64,000 nt of DNA from Photobacterium kishitanii (lineage in GTDB: Bacteria; Pseudomonadota; Gammaproteobacteria; Enterobacterales; Vibrionaceae), in the NCBI RefSeq assembly GCF_003026355.1, contig NZ_PYON01000004.1:248001-312000 (forward strand), written 5' to 3'. The notes below the pieces were generated by a model. The model worked only from the letters and a program-made list of their open reading frames with translations, was not told the DNA's origin and did not search any database. The position numbers were made by a program, and so were the translations under genes. Below are positions 28,633 through 38,077 of this stretch, one piece after another (position 1 is the first letter of the stretch; the number at the start of each line of letters is the position of its first letter).

Positions 28633-29040
28633 TGTTTTTCTCTATAAACAATTACTGTCACATGTGAGGTCGCGGATTATAGCACTACTTGTGCTCATCA
28701 GAACATAGCCATGTGTAATAAAATAGTTATTCGCTTGCTTTTTGCCCTAGGTGACATACCTGTTGACGAAGATCCGAGCAAATAACGTGGATAAAAACCA
28801 AGATTAGTCGAGGTTGATTATTATTGTAAGCCGATTAAAGGATATTTTAATGATCTTTTAATGTTATTCGAATGAATGATAGCAGCGATAAAGTGTCCAT
28901 AAAAATGGACAAAACCGATTTTTATCGGGTTAGACTTGAAAAAATAGTAAGTAAGCTAGAATCTGTCATTTGTTTCACTTTCTGTTTATTAGTGAGGTAG
29001 AATTCAAGTAAGTTCCTGTTTTATTATTTGAGTATGCAAA
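28633..29040. promoter_or_regulatory. Intergenic control region between fusA and the S4-domain gene
   Basis: 408 bp between divergent genes, no supported gene. It holds a palindrome TCACATGTGA (28658-28667) in the fusA leader, a hairpin TGTCCAT-AAAA-ATGGACA (28894-28911) and next to it an imperfect AACCGAT/ATCGGGTT hairpin (28914-28932). Confidence 0.5.
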
Positions 29041-29493
29041 ATGTCTGAAGAAATAGAAGTAGAAGCTCTGGAAGTTGAAGTATCCGTTCAACCGATTGAA
29101 CTATATAAAGTCCTTAAAATTGCCAATTTGGTAAGTGGGGGCGGTGAAGCCAAATATGCTATATCCGAAGGTTATGTTGCTGTAAATGGTGAAATTGAAT
29201 TGCGTAAGCGTTGTAAAATCTATGATGGTGACGTAATCGAGTTTAATGGTGAGTATTTTGTGGTTATTTGTGACCAACCAGTGCAAGAAGCGCCGCCACG
29301 AGAGCAGCAAGCAAATAAAGTAGAGCCTGCGGCTAAAGTTACCAAAAAAGATAAAAAAGTATCAGCGCCCAAAACAAAGAAAAATAAAGCAGCACCAGCA
29401 ACCAGTAAAAATCGTTCTGTAACTAAAAAAGAAGCAGAAAAAGCGGACAAGAAAGCAGATACTGCGACTGGTCGTAAACCGATAAGTTTTTAA
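29041..29493 (+). CDS. S4-domain RNA-binding protein (YbcJ-like) with Lys-rich tail
   Basis: A 150-residue protein. Residues ~18-75 form an S4 RNA-binding domain (LYKVLKIANLVSGGGEAKYA, with VAVNGEIELRKRCKIYDGDVI), closest to the small E. coli YbcJ/RQC-type S4 proteins of ~70 residues. The rest (80-150) is a low-complexity Lys/Ala/Pro tail rich in KK pairs, probably disordered and RNA-binding. The acidic first 15 residues contrast with it. Function is not established; ribosome or RNA association is inferred. A terminator follows. It is divergent from fusA, so a translation-related context is plausible but not shown. Confidence 0.85.
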   Translation: MSEEIEVEALEVEVSVQPIELYKVLKIANLVSGGGEAKYAISEGYVAVNGEIELRKRCKIYDGDVIEFNGEYFVVICDQPVQEAPPREQQANKVEPAAKVTKKDKKVSAPKTKKNKAAPATSKNRSVTKKEAEKADKKADTATGRKPISF

Positions 29494-29510
29494 TTTATTA
29501 GCTCCATATA

Positions 29511-29537
29511 TAGGCGTGCTATAGCACGTCTTTTTTA
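29511..29537 (+). terminator. Terminator after the S4-domain gene
   Basis: Stem around CGTGCTATAGCACG followed by a T-run. Confidence 0.75.
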
Positions 29538-29562
29538 TCGAATTTTATAGACAGGTATCAGG

Positions 29563-30489
29563 ATGATAACCAACTCTCGTAACATGTATATGCCGTTGTT
29601 TTTGGTTTTGACATGTAGCGTGGCATTTTCAGCCAGTGCTGCTCAAATTAATACATTATCAGCAACTGAATGCCAAGCCATGACTAAAGTCGGGGTGATG
29701 GCTGCTGATGCGCCTGTTCCTTGTCAACGCCTAAAAAAAGTCACTTTTAATTACCGTGATTTTGCTGGTAAAGCGCATTCAAATGGCCAAGTTGTGGTGA
29801 TGGATGCAGTGGCGCCGTATGTTGGTAATATTTTTGACGCCCTATATCAACAAGGTTTTCCTATCCATAAAGCGGTTCCCATCGAAGTGTATGGTGGTGA
29901 TGATACTCGCTCTATGACGGCCAATAATACTTCAGCATTTAACTATCGTCCGGTTGCGGGTACTGGCAGTTTGTCTTTACATGCTTATGGTGCCGCAATA
30001 GATCTGAATCCTCTTCAAAATCCGTTTGTGACCTTTAGTGGTAATGGCAATGTCAAGTTTAGCCCTGTGCAGGGTACTCGCTATGCCAATCGAGCCACTT
30101 ATCGTTATGGTAAGCCTGATAGTCGAGGTATGGCTGAGGCTGTGATTGATATATTTGCTCGTAATGGTTTTCAATATTGGGGCGGTTTTTGGGATTCTCC
30201 AATTGATTATCAGCATTTTCAATTAACTAAAGATATGGCGTTAACGATGAGCAAAATGACGCCAGCCCAAGCAACATTATTTTTTAAGCGCTATGTTGCA
30301 TGGTATGACAGTTGTAGCAAAATGTACCCAACGGCTTATAGCCATTATAAATTCAATGATTACACTGAATATTTAAAAAATAAGTTATCCGTGAAATCAT
30401 TACATCAAGCCTATAGTGCTAACCCACAACGGGTGATGGCTGCGATTAATCAACAACCCGTTCGTTCGGCTATTTGTGTTAAACGTTAA
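29563..30489 (+). CDS. Secreted M15-family peptidase (D-alanyl-D-alanine carboxypeptidase-like)
   Basis: A 308-residue exported zinc peptidase. A signal peptide ends near SASAAQ (residue ~27). The M15 zinc site is visible: H140 and D147 in LHAYGAAIDLNP and H218 in DYQHFQL. The family cleaves peptidoglycan cross-bridge or stem peptides in the periplasm. The long C-terminal part after residue 230 (KRYVAWYDSCSKMYP) is not part of the minimal fold and has two Cys that might pair. The gene lies 70 bases after the S4 gene but beyond its terminator. Confidence 0.85.
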   Translation: MITNSRNMYMPLFLVLTCSVAFSASAAQINTLSATECQAMTKVGVMAADAPVPCQRLKKVTFNYRDFAGKAHSNGQVVVMDAVAPYVGNIFDALYQQGFPIHKAVPIEVYGGDDTRSMTANNTSAFNYRPVAGTGSLSLHAYGAAIDLNPLQNPFVTFSGNGNVKFSPVQGTRYANRATYRYGKPDSRGMAEAVIDIFARNGFQYWGGFWDSPIDYQHFQLTKDMALTMSKMTPAQATLFFKRYVAWYDSCSKMYPTAYSHYKFNDYTEYLKNKLSVKSLHQAYSANPQRVMAAINQQPVRSAICVKR

Positions 30490-30632
30490 ATTAGCAAGGT
30501 GTTTATTGATAAGTTGCTGCCTAAGTCATAGTTTTTAGTCTGCATACTTTGTTTTTAATTAATTCGTTTGCGGCAGTGATTTGAGGCTTTAGGATGGTTG
30601 ATAATTACTATTACTCGACAAAGGATGGTTCA

Positions 30633-31541
30633 ATGGTTAATCAAGTCGCAATGGTTGCACAGCAATTACAATTTTCAGAATTAGTGCAAGGGTATTGGCG
30701 TTTAGCTGAATGGGGTATGACTGCGCAGCAACGATTAGCTTTTTTAGAGCAGCATCTTGAATTAGGAATTACAACTGTAGATCATGCAGATATTTATGGT
30801 GGCTATCAATGTGAAGCATTATTTGGTGAAGCGTTAGCGTTAAAGCCAAGTTTACGTCAGCAATTACAGATAGTGACTAAGTGCGATATTAATCTTTGTA
30901 ATCCTAAATATCCTCAACGTAATATTAACCATTATGATACGAGTAAGTCGCATATTATTGATTCTGTAAATAACTCACTGGCAAATTTACGGGTTGATAA
31001 TATCGATCTGTTATTAATTCACCGTCCTGATGTACTTATGGATGCCGATGAAGTAGCTGAGGCGTTTACCGAGTTGAAGCAACAAGGAAAAGTGAATCAT
31101 TTTGGTGTTTCAAATTTTGCGCCAGCGCAATTTGATTTACTGCAATCTCGTCTTGAGCAGCCGTTAGTGACTAACCAAGTTGAGATTAATCCGCTTAACT
31201 TTGAGGTTGCTCATGACGGTACGCTTGATCAATTACAAATGAAGCGTATTCACCCTATGGCATGGTCGTGTTTGGCTGGTGGGGATATCTTTAGTGGTAA
31301 TAGCGAACAGCATGTGCGAGTGCGTACGACGTTAACTGAGATAGCGTCTGAGATTGGTGCTGACAGTATCGATCAAGTTATTTATGCATGGATTCGTCGT
31401 TTGCCTTCAAATCCGATTGCAATTATGGGCTCGGGGAATATTGAGCGGGTAAGATCTGCGGTTACTGCACTTGATTTTACGTTATCGCGTGAGCAATTTT
31501 ATCGAGTATGGGTGGCCTCAAAAGGTCATGGTGTGCCGTAA
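30633..31541 (+). CDS. ydhF: Aldo/keto reductase, YdhF type
   Basis: A cytosolic NADPH-dependent oxidoreductase of the AKR superfamily, ~302 residues, near-colinear with E. coli YdhF (298). Shared stretches include GYWRL near the start, TTVDHADIYGGYQCEALFGE (catalytic Asp and Tyr), the Lys in VTKCDI, LLLIHRPDVLMDADEV, HFGVSNFAPAQFDLLQSRL, and the C-terminal PIAIMGSGNIERVRSAV cofactor site. The start at 30633 follows AAGGATGG and brings the protein to the YdhF length; an upstream ATG at 30594 would add 13 residues. Physiological substrate unknown. Confidence 0.9.
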   Translation: MVNQVAMVAQQLQFSELVQGYWRLAEWGMTAQQRLAFLEQHLELGITTVDHADIYGGYQCEALFGEALALKPSLRQQLQIVTKCDINLCNPKYPQRNINHYDTSKSHIIDSVNNSLANLRVDNIDLLLIHRPDVLMDADEVAEAFTELKQQGKVNHFGVSNFAPAQFDLLQSRLEQPLVTNQVEINPLNFEVAHDGTLDQLQMKRIHPMAWSCLAGGDIFSGNSEQHVRVRTTLTEIASEIGADSIDQVIYAWIRRLPSNPIAIMGSGNIERVRSAVTALDFTLSREQFYRVWVASKGHGVP

Positions 31542-31569
31542 ATTGTATTAATCTTTTAAGACCATTCGA

Positions 31570-31615
31570 AACGGCAGGGAATACCCTTAACAAGTAAGGT
31601 GTATTGCACTGCCGT
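31570..31615. terminator. Long stem-loop between ydhF and ynjE (probable terminator)
   Basis: AACGGCA...TGCCGTT outer arms and an inner AATACCCTT/AAGGTGTATT pairing lie between convergent genes. No long T-run, so the terminator call is tentative. Confidence 0.5.
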
Positions 31616-31623
31616 TATTGTGT

Positions 31624-32949
31624 TTAGTGGACGCTAGCGGGAGTAATAGTCCCTTCTGTTATTGGGTTGCTTTTATTGGCACTCCATTGATACCAACCAC
31701 CATCGTAAACACTGATGTTTTTCCAGCCTAAAATATGCGCAAAGAAAAAGGCTTCCGATGCTCGCCAACCCGTACCACAGAAAAATGCCACATCTTGATG
31801 CGGTTTAATATTCCATTGTGCCCATTGAGCTGCAATTTCATTACCACTTTTCATGGTTTGATCTGGGTTGAGATAATCTTGCATGTGGTAAGAATCAGAG
31901 CCTGCATGACCCCATTTTGCACCCTCTATACGTCCTTTCGGCTTAATGTAGCTATAGCCACTGGTTTCACCGATATATTCTGGCCATGTACGCACGCTTA
32001 CCACTGATTGCTGATTAACTGGTTTCTTTAATAGTGCTTTTACTTGGTTGGTATCAATCAGATATTGTGGGTTTGCTGGTATTTTCTTGCCAAAATCTAC
32101 TGGGTCTTGATTATAGTTTGGTAAATGTTCGGTAGGGTAATCGGCATTAGACCATGCTGTCCAACCGCCATTTAATAAGCGTACATCTTTAACACCAGCA
32201 TACATTAAGAAATTGGCAAAACGTGCGGCAGACATATTATTGCGTGCATACAATATTACGGTAGTGTCATAACGAATACCAAGATTAGCAATAACTTGTG
32301 CTAATGCCTTGTTGTTAACTTTATTCCACCATGGTTTTGACTCAATCGTATTGGTATTAACGTATAAAGCACCTGGAATATGATCCAGTAAATATTTTGC
32401 AGGTGGTCCCCATTCAACTTCAACTACTTTATAGCCGTGTGTTGGCGCATAACGGGGATGTTTGCCGTTAATCAGATCATACAGCCATGATGCTGGTACT
32501 AATTGCTGAAAGTCAGGTAAAGCACTGAGTTGACCATGATAGTGATTAAGCGGCTGATTGATAGTTATTAGTGAGTGATAACCTTGCTCTTGTAAGGCTG
32601 TTGTTAATTGCTGAGCTTTATCTGCGGAGCAATATAAATAAGTAGGGAGGTTAGGTGTAAGGTGTTTATCTCGTAATAGTGTTTCAAAAGCTGAGCTATC
32701 AAGCATTTTTAGCCAACTTGAATCAATATTAACCGCGCCGGCAATGTGGCCACCGAGTTGTTGTTGAGGTTCTGGCCAGCCGTTATAGAAGTTACTGTTG
32801 CGGCAATCAATAATTTGTAGGGGTACTTTTTGTGATTGTTGCTGAGCTAACTGCTCAAATGTTGCCGTCTTTGAAGGCGCTGAAGTGCTGGCAAATGACA
32901 TGCTTGATGTTAGTAACAATACAGCTATAGCGGTTATTTTAATGAGCAT
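31624..32949 (-). CDS. ynjE: Exported three-domain rhodanese (thiosulfate sulfurtransferase YnjE)
   Basis: A 441-residue periplasmic sulfurtransferase. A signal peptide (ITAIAVLLLTSSMSFA) is followed by three rhodanese-like domains. The active loop is in the last, with Cys391 in FFCGTGWRASEAF. The first domain has LYCSADKA and the second LYARNNMSAARFA in the equivalent loop; in the second domain the Cys position is Ala, so it is inactive. Length and domain plan match E. coli YnjE (435). The substrate is thought to be thiosulfate or a related sulphane donor. It converges on ydhF and is transcribed alone. Confidence 0.9.
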   Translation of the reverse strand: MLIKITAIAVLLLTSSMSFASTSAPSKTATFEQLAQQQSQKVPLQIIDCRNSNFYNGWPEPQQQLGGHIAGAVNIDSSWLKMLDSSAFETLLRDKHLTPNLPTYLYCSADKAQQLTTALQEQGYHSLITINQPLNHYHGQLSALPDFQQLVPASWLYDLINGKHPRYAPTHGYKVVEVEWGPPAKYLLDHIPGALYVNTNTIESKPWWNKVNNKALAQVIANLGIRYDTTVILYARNNMSAARFANFLMYAGVKDVRLLNGGWTAWSNADYPTEHLPNYNQDPVDFGKKIPANPQYLIDTNQVKALLKKPVNQQSVVSVRTWPEYIGETSGYSYIKPKGRIEGAKWGHAGSDSYHMQDYLNPDQTMKSGNEIAAQWAQWNIKPHQDVAFFCGTGWRASEAFFFAHILGWKNISVYDGGWYQWSANKSNPITEGTITPASVH

Positions 32950-33181
32950 AGTGAAACCTAATCACCTTAGTGATAGTCAAAAACAAGCGCGCATTCTAAC
33001 GGTTTCGAAAGGTAATACAATTGACTTTTTTAATTGATAATATGTTTGTTGTTGATAATGACTTAATAAATATCACGTTAGTATTTATTGAGGAACTATT
33101 GTGAGACTTTTGTGTCAGAAATACATTACGGCATGATCAAACCATTAGATATCGTGTTAAAGCATTCAATGAGGAGTATCT

Positions 33182-34201
33182 ATGAAACGTTTTATCTTTG
33201 TATTTATAAGCTTATTAACGGTCTGTAGTTCAACGTTAATGGCTGCAGAGATAACAACGCCTCATGTTACTTCATTACAGAAAGATCAATCATCCCTATT
33301 GCCTGTCAGCCCCAAAGATATTCATCTCGCTGCCGTTGTGGATTCCCAACGGTACGATTACCCACTATCTGCACTACAGCAAGCCTATTATCATGGGATT
33401 GATGACATTGGCAGCACGATTCATTTACAGCAAGGTCTGTGGGCTGGAGATCCCTATCAACCCGGTGGCGATGTGATGCCACAAGTGATGCTATTAAGTG
33501 ATTTGAAAGTTATTGGTACATTGAATGCTGATAATGATCCGATGGCTGTCGTACTGTTAAATTACTCTCCCGGTGGTAGTGGACAATATTTATATATTGC
33601 GGTGATGGCTTATCGACACCATCAGCTCGTCAATATTGCGACCCAATATATTGGTGACAGAGTTCGTGTTAAAGGGCTGGTGATCAAAAACCATCAAATA
33701 ATATTAGATGTTATTCAGCCAGGGAAGGGAGATTCTACGTGTTGTCCAGGCGATGTTGCTCGTCATATTTGGCGTTTAGAACAAGACAAATTGGTCGAAA
33801 TACCTAGTCATCAAGCGATTGTTAGATTAACTCCTGCTATTTTAGCAAATACAGAATGGCAGCTTGAAAGCTGGCGTTATGGTGATCCTGTTATGAATGG
33901 TAGTAATATTAACTTACGCTATATTAACGGGCACTTTGTTGGGATGGTTGACTGTAATAATTATACGGTCACTGTGAAGCCGCTATTAAAGCCTGGGTTT
34001 ATTGATATATTAGAGCAACATGCTGCGATTACTGAACGGAAATGCGATGATCCTTTAGCTCCTCACCGTCAAAAACGTTATTTTGAACAATTAGCCAGTG
34101 TGACTCAATTTACTTATTTTGCTGGCAAATTGGCGCTGACTTATCAGCTTAATCATCATACGGGTGTCATGATTTTTTCAGCAGTACAAACTAAGCCATG
34201 A
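33182..34201 (+). CDS. Exported protein with C-terminal META domain
   Basis: A 339-residue secreted or periplasmic protein. A signal peptide (FIFVFISLLTVCSSTLMA) ends near residue 21. Residues ~25-215 form an unrecognised domain with a Cys pair in DSTCCPGD and a YSPGGSGQYLYIAV stretch, resembling LppP/LprE-like secreted domains. Residues ~220-335 look like a META domain (HslJ type): ANTEWQLESW, a GHFVGMVDCNNY core and ITERKCDDP. META proteins have been linked to motility or drug tolerance, but the role is not established. GAGGAGT precedes the ATG. Monocistronic. Confidence 0.78.
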   Translation: MKRFIFVFISLLTVCSSTLMAAEITTPHVTSLQKDQSSLLPVSPKDIHLAAVVDSQRYDYPLSALQQAYYHGIDDIGSTIHLQQGLWAGDPYQPGGDVMPQVMLLSDLKVIGTLNADNDPMAVVLLNYSPGGSGQYLYIAVMAYRHHQLVNIATQYIGDRVRVKGLVIKNHQIILDVIQPGKGDSTCCPGDVARHIWRLEQDKLVEIPSHQAIVRLTPAILANTEWQLESWRYGDPVMNGSNINLRYINGHFVGMVDCNNYTVTVKPLLKPGFIDILEQHAAITERKCDDPLAPHRQKRYFEQLASVTQFTYFAGKLALTYQLNHHTGVMIFSAVQTKP

Positions 34202-34233
34202 GGTTTAGTTAATAATATTATTCAATGAAATTT

Positions 34234-34275
34234 AAAACACCGCTACTTAGCAAGATTAAGCCGCGGTGTTTTTTT
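34234..34275. terminator. Terminator between the META gene and mobB
   Basis: AACACCGC (34236-34243) pairs with GCGGTGTT (34263-34270), then a T-run; the opposite side has an A-run, and the genes converge. Confidence 0.85.
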
Positions 34276-34287
34276 ATGGCATTAATA

Positions 34288-34812
34288 TTATTGTTGCAAC
34301 CACTCAATAATAAATTGGCAGATATCGTGTGGGTTATTTAAATCTAATCGTGGTAAAGAACAGTCATTAGGTGCAGCTTGATCACTCGCAAACGCTAAAA
34401 TAGTTTTATCTGTTGGATAGAGCAATGGCTTGCCATAACTTGGGCGATGAATTTCTATCTTTGGGAAAGGTTGATCACGAAACCCTTCAATTAAAATAAG
34501 ATCAAGTAAGTCATGATTAAGCTGGCTTAGGCAATGATTTAATTCTGGATCTTGGCGCTCTGCTTGCGGATATTCAAAATACAGCATATGGCGTGATTTT
34601 GTTGCGAGTAACGTTTGACTACACCCAGCATGGCGTAATCGGTAGCTATCTTTTCCTGGTGTATCTGGATCAATATCATGATGGCTGTGCTTGAGTAATC
34701 CTATCCGTAAGTTGTGTTGTTTAAGTAGAGGGATAAGTTGCTCAAGGAGAGTGGTTTTTCCTGAACCGCTAAATCCAGCGAAACCCAGTATCGGTGTAGG
34801 AGATGTAATCAT
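34288..34812 (-). CDS. mobB: Molybdopterin-guanine dinucleotide biosynthesis protein B
   Basis: A GTP-binding P-loop protein, 174 residues, that assists MobA in making the bis-MGD cofactor used by TMAO reductase and other molybdoenzymes. Seen: Walker A GFSGSGKTTLLEQL, then LLKHSHHDIDPDTPGKDSYRLRHAG and LILIEGFRD (Walker B region), all typical of MobB. I chose the ATG at 34812; the longer frame starting at 34869 would add 19 residues without a better ribosome site. No mobA is beside it. The link to TorA is functional, not positional. Confidence 0.92.
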   Translation of the reverse strand: MITSPTPILGFAGFSGSGKTTLLEQLIPLLKQHNLRIGLLKHSHHDIDPDTPGKDSYRLRHAGCSQTLLATKSRHMLYFEYPQAERQDPELNHCLSQLNHDLLDLILIEGFRDQPFPKIEIHRPSYGKPLLYPTDKTILAFASDQAAPNDCSLPRLDLNNPHDICQFIIEWLQQ

Positions 34813-35080
34813 TATGAGACCCGTTGATATTGATTCTTTTGCTATTATATACCTAACAAAACTGAACACCTATCTACAGTGCGTATTTATTGATATATAA
34901 AGGGTTTATTCAAGTAAACTTGATTTTAAAAGTTGAGTGAAAAATAGTACGCGTATTTTTTTGGTGATAATGGTGTAACGGGCTACATTTAGTTTGTATT
35001 GAGCTTGTTGTCATTAATTAAGGCTGTGAAAATTATAGATACAGGTGATTAATACAATCTTTCCTAACAGGGAGTGTGTA

Positions 35081-35572
35081 ATGTGGGCAACGTTAGATTT
35101 TGAAGCATCAGGACTCTCTGAATTTTCTTATCCGATTGAGGTAGGGTATTCATTGCCTAATGGTACCGATAATAGTTTGCTAATTAATCCTTTATCAGCA
35201 AGTGATGAGTGGGTGTATTGGGATGATTTTTCAGAGTCTCATATTCATAAAATTACTCGTCATGAATTAGAAAATAACGGAAAACAAGTGGTTGATGTTT
35301 GTCGGCATCTTAATGCTATTTTGGGGCAATATGAACTGGTTTTTTGCGATAGTGAATGGGATTTGTTTTGGCTGGGAAGATTATACCATGCTGCTCATAT
35401 GCGGCCGTCCTTTATGCTGACTGAGGTATGTTGTTGGCTAAAGCAACATAATGGAATGGATCGTGTGCATTTTCAGTTAGCACTTGAGCGACAAGGTCCT
35501 GTTAAACATCGCGCAAGTTATGATGCTAAACAAATTCGTTTGGCACTTGATACATTAGTTGGTAATCGCTAA
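35081..35572 (+). CDS. DnaQ-like 3'-5' exonuclease family protein
   Basis: A small 163-residue protein that begins straight into an exonuclease I motif, ATLDFEASGL (D-x-E). A central CDSEWDLFWL resembles ExoII, and the end has KHRASYDAKQIRLAL, an ExoIII-like His-x4-Asp set. It therefore looks like a stand-alone DEDDh nuclease of unknown substrate. The start at 35081 follows CAGGGAG; an earlier GTG at 35045 is not needed. It precedes the endonuclease/phosphatase gene by about 100 bp on the same strand; the pair may be co-transcribed. Confidence 0.82.
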   Translation: MWATLDFEASGLSEFSYPIEVGYSLPNGTDNSLLINPLSASDEWVYWDDFSESHIHKITRHELENNGKQVVDVCRHLNAILGQYELVFCDSEWDLFWLGRLYHAAHMRPSFMLTEVCCWLKQHNGMDRVHFQLALERQGPVKHRASYDAKQIRLALDTLVGNR

Positions 35573-35670
35573 GTTTAATATCTGGATAATTATTGCGTTT
35601 ATTATTGGTCGGATAGACAATGCCGATTACAATGTGCGCTATCAAAGTAATAAGTATATGAGAATCTTGT

Positions 35671-36801
35671 GTGAAATCTGCGTCTAGTCGTAACCCATCA
35701 CTTCGCGTCGCAATGTTTAATATTTCGATGTCTGACAGCGAATCAGAAAAAATATTAGCATTAACGGCTAACCCTAATATTACTCGTTTACAACGTCTAG
35801 CTGCCATTATTCAGCATGTTGCTCCTGATGTTATCTTGTTGTGTGAATTTGATCATTTAGGTGCTGGTGGCGATGATGGTTCATTAGCCAATTTCTGTGC
35901 TAATTACTTATCTGTATCTCAATATGATCAAGCTCCTATCGAATATCCCTATCGTTTGTGTCCTGCTACCAATACCGGTTTACTTACTGGGGTTGATTTA
36001 AATAATGACGGTATAATTTCATTACCAGCAGATGGAATGGGGTTTGGTCATTTTCATGGTAATTTTGGTTTTGTATTATTATCTAAGTACCCGATACAGG
36101 ATCATAATATTCGTTCATGGCAGCATATGCTGTGGAATAATATGCCCAAGTCATTAATTCCCCGTGATTTTTACAGCCCTGAAGCGGTAAATATATTACG
36201 ATTATCCTCTAAAAATCATATTGTTATACCTATCCAATTTGAGCAGCAAGTTATTAATCTTGTGTGCTGTCATCCAACGCCGCCAGTATTTGATGGCCCT
36301 GAACGTCGAAATGCCAAGCGTAATAATGACGAAATTCAATTAGTTTGTGACATTATCGATAATGCGGCGTATTTAAAAGATGATAGTGGAAAAACGGGAG
36401 GTTTGAGTAATGAGCAACCGTTTATCGTCTTGGGTGATCTTAATGCTGATGTGATTGATGGTGATGGATTGAAAGCACCAATTAAACATTTGCTTAGCCA
36501 TACACGGATTAATCAGCAGGTAAGTCATGGGCCATTAACACCAAAAAGTATGGGTGGCAGTGAATATCGACCATGGCAGAGACGCAAAGGACGCAGCAAT
36601 GAGTGGACACATTTAGGCGGTATGCGTTTAGATTATGTTTTACCATCAGCTAATCTAATTACGCTAGAAACGGGCGTATTTTGGCCTGAGAAGGATCATC
36701 CATTACGACATTTAATGCTTGATGATAAGGGACGAGAAAAGCCTATAGCGGGTTCTGATCATCGTTTAGTATGGGTTGATATCGCACCAAGCGCAGTATA
36801 G
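35671..36801 (+). CDS. Endonuclease/exonuclease/phosphatase (EEP) family protein
   Basis: A 376-residue metal-dependent hydrolase of the EEP (DNase I-like) superfamily. Seen: the strand RVAMFNISM; the Mg-ligand Glu in VILLCEFDH; QVINLVCCHPTPP; the GDLNADV loop; a RLDYVLPSANL stretch; and the terminal GSDHRLVWVDI His. Insertion at ~60-130 carries a NNDG calcium-loop-like segment. It resembles secreted EEP proteins but I see no signal peptide. It starts at a GTG; no ATG lies upstream in frame without truncating the first strand. Substrate unknown (nucleic acid or phospholipid). Confidence 0.85.
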   Translation: MKSASSRNPSLRVAMFNISMSDSESEKILALTANPNITRLQRLAAIIQHVAPDVILLCEFDHLGAGGDDGSLANFCANYLSVSQYDQAPIEYPYRLCPATNTGLLTGVDLNNDGIISLPADGMGFGHFHGNFGFVLLSKYPIQDHNIRSWQHMLWNNMPKSLIPRDFYSPEAVNILRLSSKNHIVIPIQFEQQVINLVCCHPTPPVFDGPERRNAKRNNDEIQLVCDIIDNAAYLKDDSGKTGGLSNEQPFIVLGDLNADVIDGDGLKAPIKHLLSHTRINQQVSHGPLTPKSMGGSEYRPWQRRKGRSNEWTHLGGMRLDYVLPSANLITLETGVFWPEKDHPLRHLMLDDKGREKPIAGSDHRLVWVDIAPSAV

Positions 36802-36849
36802 TAACGTCATGAATCTAACTCGGTTGGCGCGTTATTGTGATCATAGACA

Positions 36850-37305
36850 TTAACTGAATACGATTGGTTGTTGTTCTTTCCCCCAAACTTCAATGATGGC
36901 TTTGGGGGTTATTCCTGCGGTTAATAACTTTTTATTACCTAAGCTATGATAGTTGATTTCAATTACAGTAATTTTACTGTCAACATAATCAAGTAATTGT
37001 GGTGGGCTAATACTATCTTTAGTCATCAATCCAGCAGTTCTAAATTGCTGGAACTCGCCATTCTCATAATTTATTTTAATCTTTTTGATGTTAACTGTTC
37101 CCCGTGCGCAAGTAACACGAAGATGGTTATAGAATTTTTTCGCTGATAATCCATCCAGAGTGACATTGTCGTTATCAGCATGAAAATTAGCGGTTTGAGT
37201 GGTTAATCTTACCCATGGTGAGGATTTGTTTGCGGTGAGTATTCCACAACTGTTTAAACTAAACAGTAATACAATTACACCACAACAGCGTAGTAGGATA
37301 TTCAT
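36850..37305 (-). CDS. Predicted lipoprotein, unknown function
   Basis: A 151-residue protein with a lipoprotein signal: hydrophobic VIVLLFSLNSCG, Cys20 at the lipobox. The mature part is beta-rich with no motif I recognise. It has two Cys in addition to the lipid Cys. It converges on the EEP gene with a 48-base gap. The start ATG at 37305 has no strong ribosome site visible but gives a well-formed signal peptide. Probably a small outer- or inner-membrane lipoprotein. Confidence 0.72.
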   Translation of the reverse strand: MNILLRCCGVIVLLFSLNSCGILTANKSSPWVRLTTQTANFHADNDNVTLDGLSAKKFYNHLRVTCARGTVNIKKIKINYENGEFQQFRTAGLMTKDSISPPQLLDYVDSKITVIEINYHSLGNKKLLTAGITPKAIIEVWGKEQQPIVFS

Positions 37306-37401
37306 TCGATGTTATCACTATATAAATGAAAGATTTAATCATCTTAGATTTTCGACGTTGCTGACTATGTCATGAGCGAGATAGTGATATGTTAACTTGT
37401 C

Positions 37402-37435
37402 GACAAAACAGCGTCAGAGAATATGCTGTTTTGTC
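37402..37435 (-). terminator. Hairpin after the AMMECR1 gene (probable terminator)
   Basis: GACAAAACAGC (37402-37412) and its exact complement (37425-37435), loop 12 bases, 22 bases past the AMMECR1 stop. T-rich arm; no clean T-run. Confidence 0.6.
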
Positions 37436-37456
37436 TGAGGAAAGTTAATTGCGATA

Positions 37457-38077
37457 TTAGAAATATTTACCGCGAATAGTATTGAAGTTTTCTTTAAGCG
37501 CGCAGGTGGTAAAAGTTTTAATTACCATAGTGTCTGACCAATAATTAGTTGACCATCCCGCTTTTTGTTTGAGTAGCTGTATAAACTGAGGCGTTGATAA
37601 CCCTCGGCGCCATGCACTTGGTAATACTACAGTTTGTACATGTCTATCAGTTAATAGCACGCCTTGTTTATGATGAGATAAATATTCAAATAATTCAGGT
37701 TCAGTATTAAATGGCTGGATCACTAGTGGTGATAGTACTTCCACCTCAATACTTAAATCATCAAGCTGATCTTCGGCAAGAGGCATAAAACGGCGATCTT
37801 CATAAGCGCTAGCGATTGCTTTATTATGCATTTCTAAGACTAAAGGTCTTGTTGCAATGGTTGAACCAATGCAGCCTTGTAGCTGACCATTAACTTCTAA
37901 AGTCACAAAACATGCCGCAGGTTGCAGCATTTTGCGAGTGTAGTGATCAAGTTTAGGTGCTGAGGTAGAAATTGCTTTTTCTGAAAAATGACCTCGAATC
38001 GCATCACGGGCAATATCCAGTAACTGAGTAAGTTCACCTTTATTATATGTTTGATGTGTGACAGTTGAAATATCCAC
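37457..38077 (-). CDS. AMMECR1-domain protein (AmmeMemoRadiSam system protein A family)
   Basis: A 206-residue AMMECR1 protein. Shared family segments: CFVTLEVNGQLQGCIGS (with LQGCIGS in place of LRGCIGS), DRRFMPL, LSIEVEVLSPL, and GVLLTDRHVQTVVLPS. The family's biochemical role is unknown; the Cys in GCIGS is conserved and may be catalytic. The usual partners (Memo and radical-SAM genes) are not adjacent. It starts at GTG (38077) with AAGGAGAG well placed. Single gene. Confidence 0.85.
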   Translation of the reverse strand: MDISTVTHQTYNKGELTQLLDIARDAIRGHFSEKAISTSAPKLDHYTRKMLQPAACFVTLEVNGQLQGCIGSTIATRPLVLEMHNKAIASAYEDRRFMPLAEDQLDDLSIEVEVLSPLVIQPFNTEPELFEYLSHHKQGVLLTDRHVQTVVLPSAWRRGLSTPQFIQLLKQKAGWSTNYWSDTMVIKTFTTCALKENFNTIRGKYF

